NCBI GenBank assembly: GCA_947589725.1
Contig: CANQCQ010000013.1
Coordinates: 1-11,965, forward strand
Length of the DNA stretch: 11,965 bases
Direction: 5' to 3'
Source of the DNA: an uncultured Bacilli bacterium
GTDB taxonomy: Bacteria > Bacillota_I > Bacilli_A > RF39 > UBA660
Shown: one piece after another, positions 11,837-11,965 of the stretch
Layout of the letters: each line of letters opens with the position of its first letter
How positions within the stretch are numbered: the first letter of the stretch is position 1
Program-made: the position numbers and the translations under genes
Notes under the pieces: generated by a model
Told to the model about the DNA's origin: nothing
What the model saw: only the letters and a program-made list of their open reading frames with translations
Databases searched by the model: none

Positions 11837-11965
11837 GTGACAAGATTATTAGTTGATGAAAGAAAAGAAGAGATTATTAATGCATGTGAATGTTTATATA
11901 ATAATTTAGATTTCAATGATATTAACATTAAATTAATAAGTGAACATATTAGTGTAGGTAGAACT
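11837..11965 (+). CDS. TetR-family transcriptional regulator (3' partial)
   Basis: The first 43 codons are present; the gene runs off the window. MTRLLVDERKEEIINAC forms the first helix, and the following part has the spacing of a TetR helix-turn-helix, with INIKLISEHISVGRT matching the family's ITIKDISEETGxxRT. GTG 11837 is the start: AGGAGAG (11825-11831) lies five bases upstream and other start codons in frame are absent nearby. Two matching palindromes bracket its promoter, so the gene is probably repressed by its own product. TetR proteins of this kind often control an adjoining transporter or enzyme, which would lie beyond the window's end. The family call is good although the ligand-binding domain is not visible. 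Confidence 0.82.
   Translation, partial: MTRLLVDERKEEIINACECLYNNLDFNDINIKLISEHISVGRT

Noticed and set aside
1..11965. CRISPR array, insertion sequence or UGA-as-tryptophan code
   Set aside because: No regularly spaced repeats, no transposase or flanking inverted repeats, and TGA stops prs while Trp is encoded by TGG.

Overview
The window comes from a very AT-rich, walled, Gram-positive bacterium. Support for low-GC Bacillota is a glutamate racemase for peptidoglycan, a lipobox lipoprotein, CotF-like proteins, GGAGG/GGTGAT ribosome binding sites and TGnTATAAT promoters. TGA is used as a stop (for example at the end of prs), so the code is the standard bacterial one and not the mycoplasma code. 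An uncultured gut lineage of Bacilli or Clostridia type is my guess; the sequence does not fix the genus. Every gene lies on the + strand.

Layout. (1) 1-1383: one open frame that begins as a fragment of the tRNA-modification protein MnmG and switches within about 25 codons to a phage tail or baseplate-type protein; a strong terminator follows. (2) 1473-3154: two tandem, diverged sigma-70-type factors under one promoter. (3) 3224-3937: a membrane-anchored protein of unknown function, then a possible 32-residue ORF. (4) 4096-5912: a divergent PRPP synthetase (prs) coupled to glutamate racemase (murI). (5) 5970-7377: two overlapping PlsC-type acyltransferases; the second has an insert of about 66 residues between its catalytic blocks. 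(6) 7448-8311: an HSL-like alpha/beta hydrolase. (7) 8363-9386: a DUF1003 membrane protein overlapping a DUF1307/YehR-like lipoprotein. (8) 9491-10135: a DUF2975-like membrane protein. (9) 10240-10828: two overlapping CotF-like helical proteins. (10) 10951-11547: an unrecognised helical protein. (11) tRNA-Thr(CGT) at 11600-11675, then the first 43 codons of a TetR-family regulator behind a promoter bracketed by two matching operators.

Genes work mostly in pairs: two sigma factors, prs with murI, two acyltransferases, DUF1003 with lipoprotein, and two CotF-like proteins. In the last four pairs the reading frames overlap, or nearly meet in the case of prs-murI. Between units the DNA is compressed: the stop codon often lies in the terminator stem, the T-run almost touches the next -10 box, and in six units the Shine-Dalgarno sequence begins 5-6 bases after the -10 box, which implies leaders of only 10-13 bases. 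The main leads are this fixed promoter/SD geometry, the tandem sigma pair, the acyltransferase insert, the MnmG/phage junction and the TetR operator pair.
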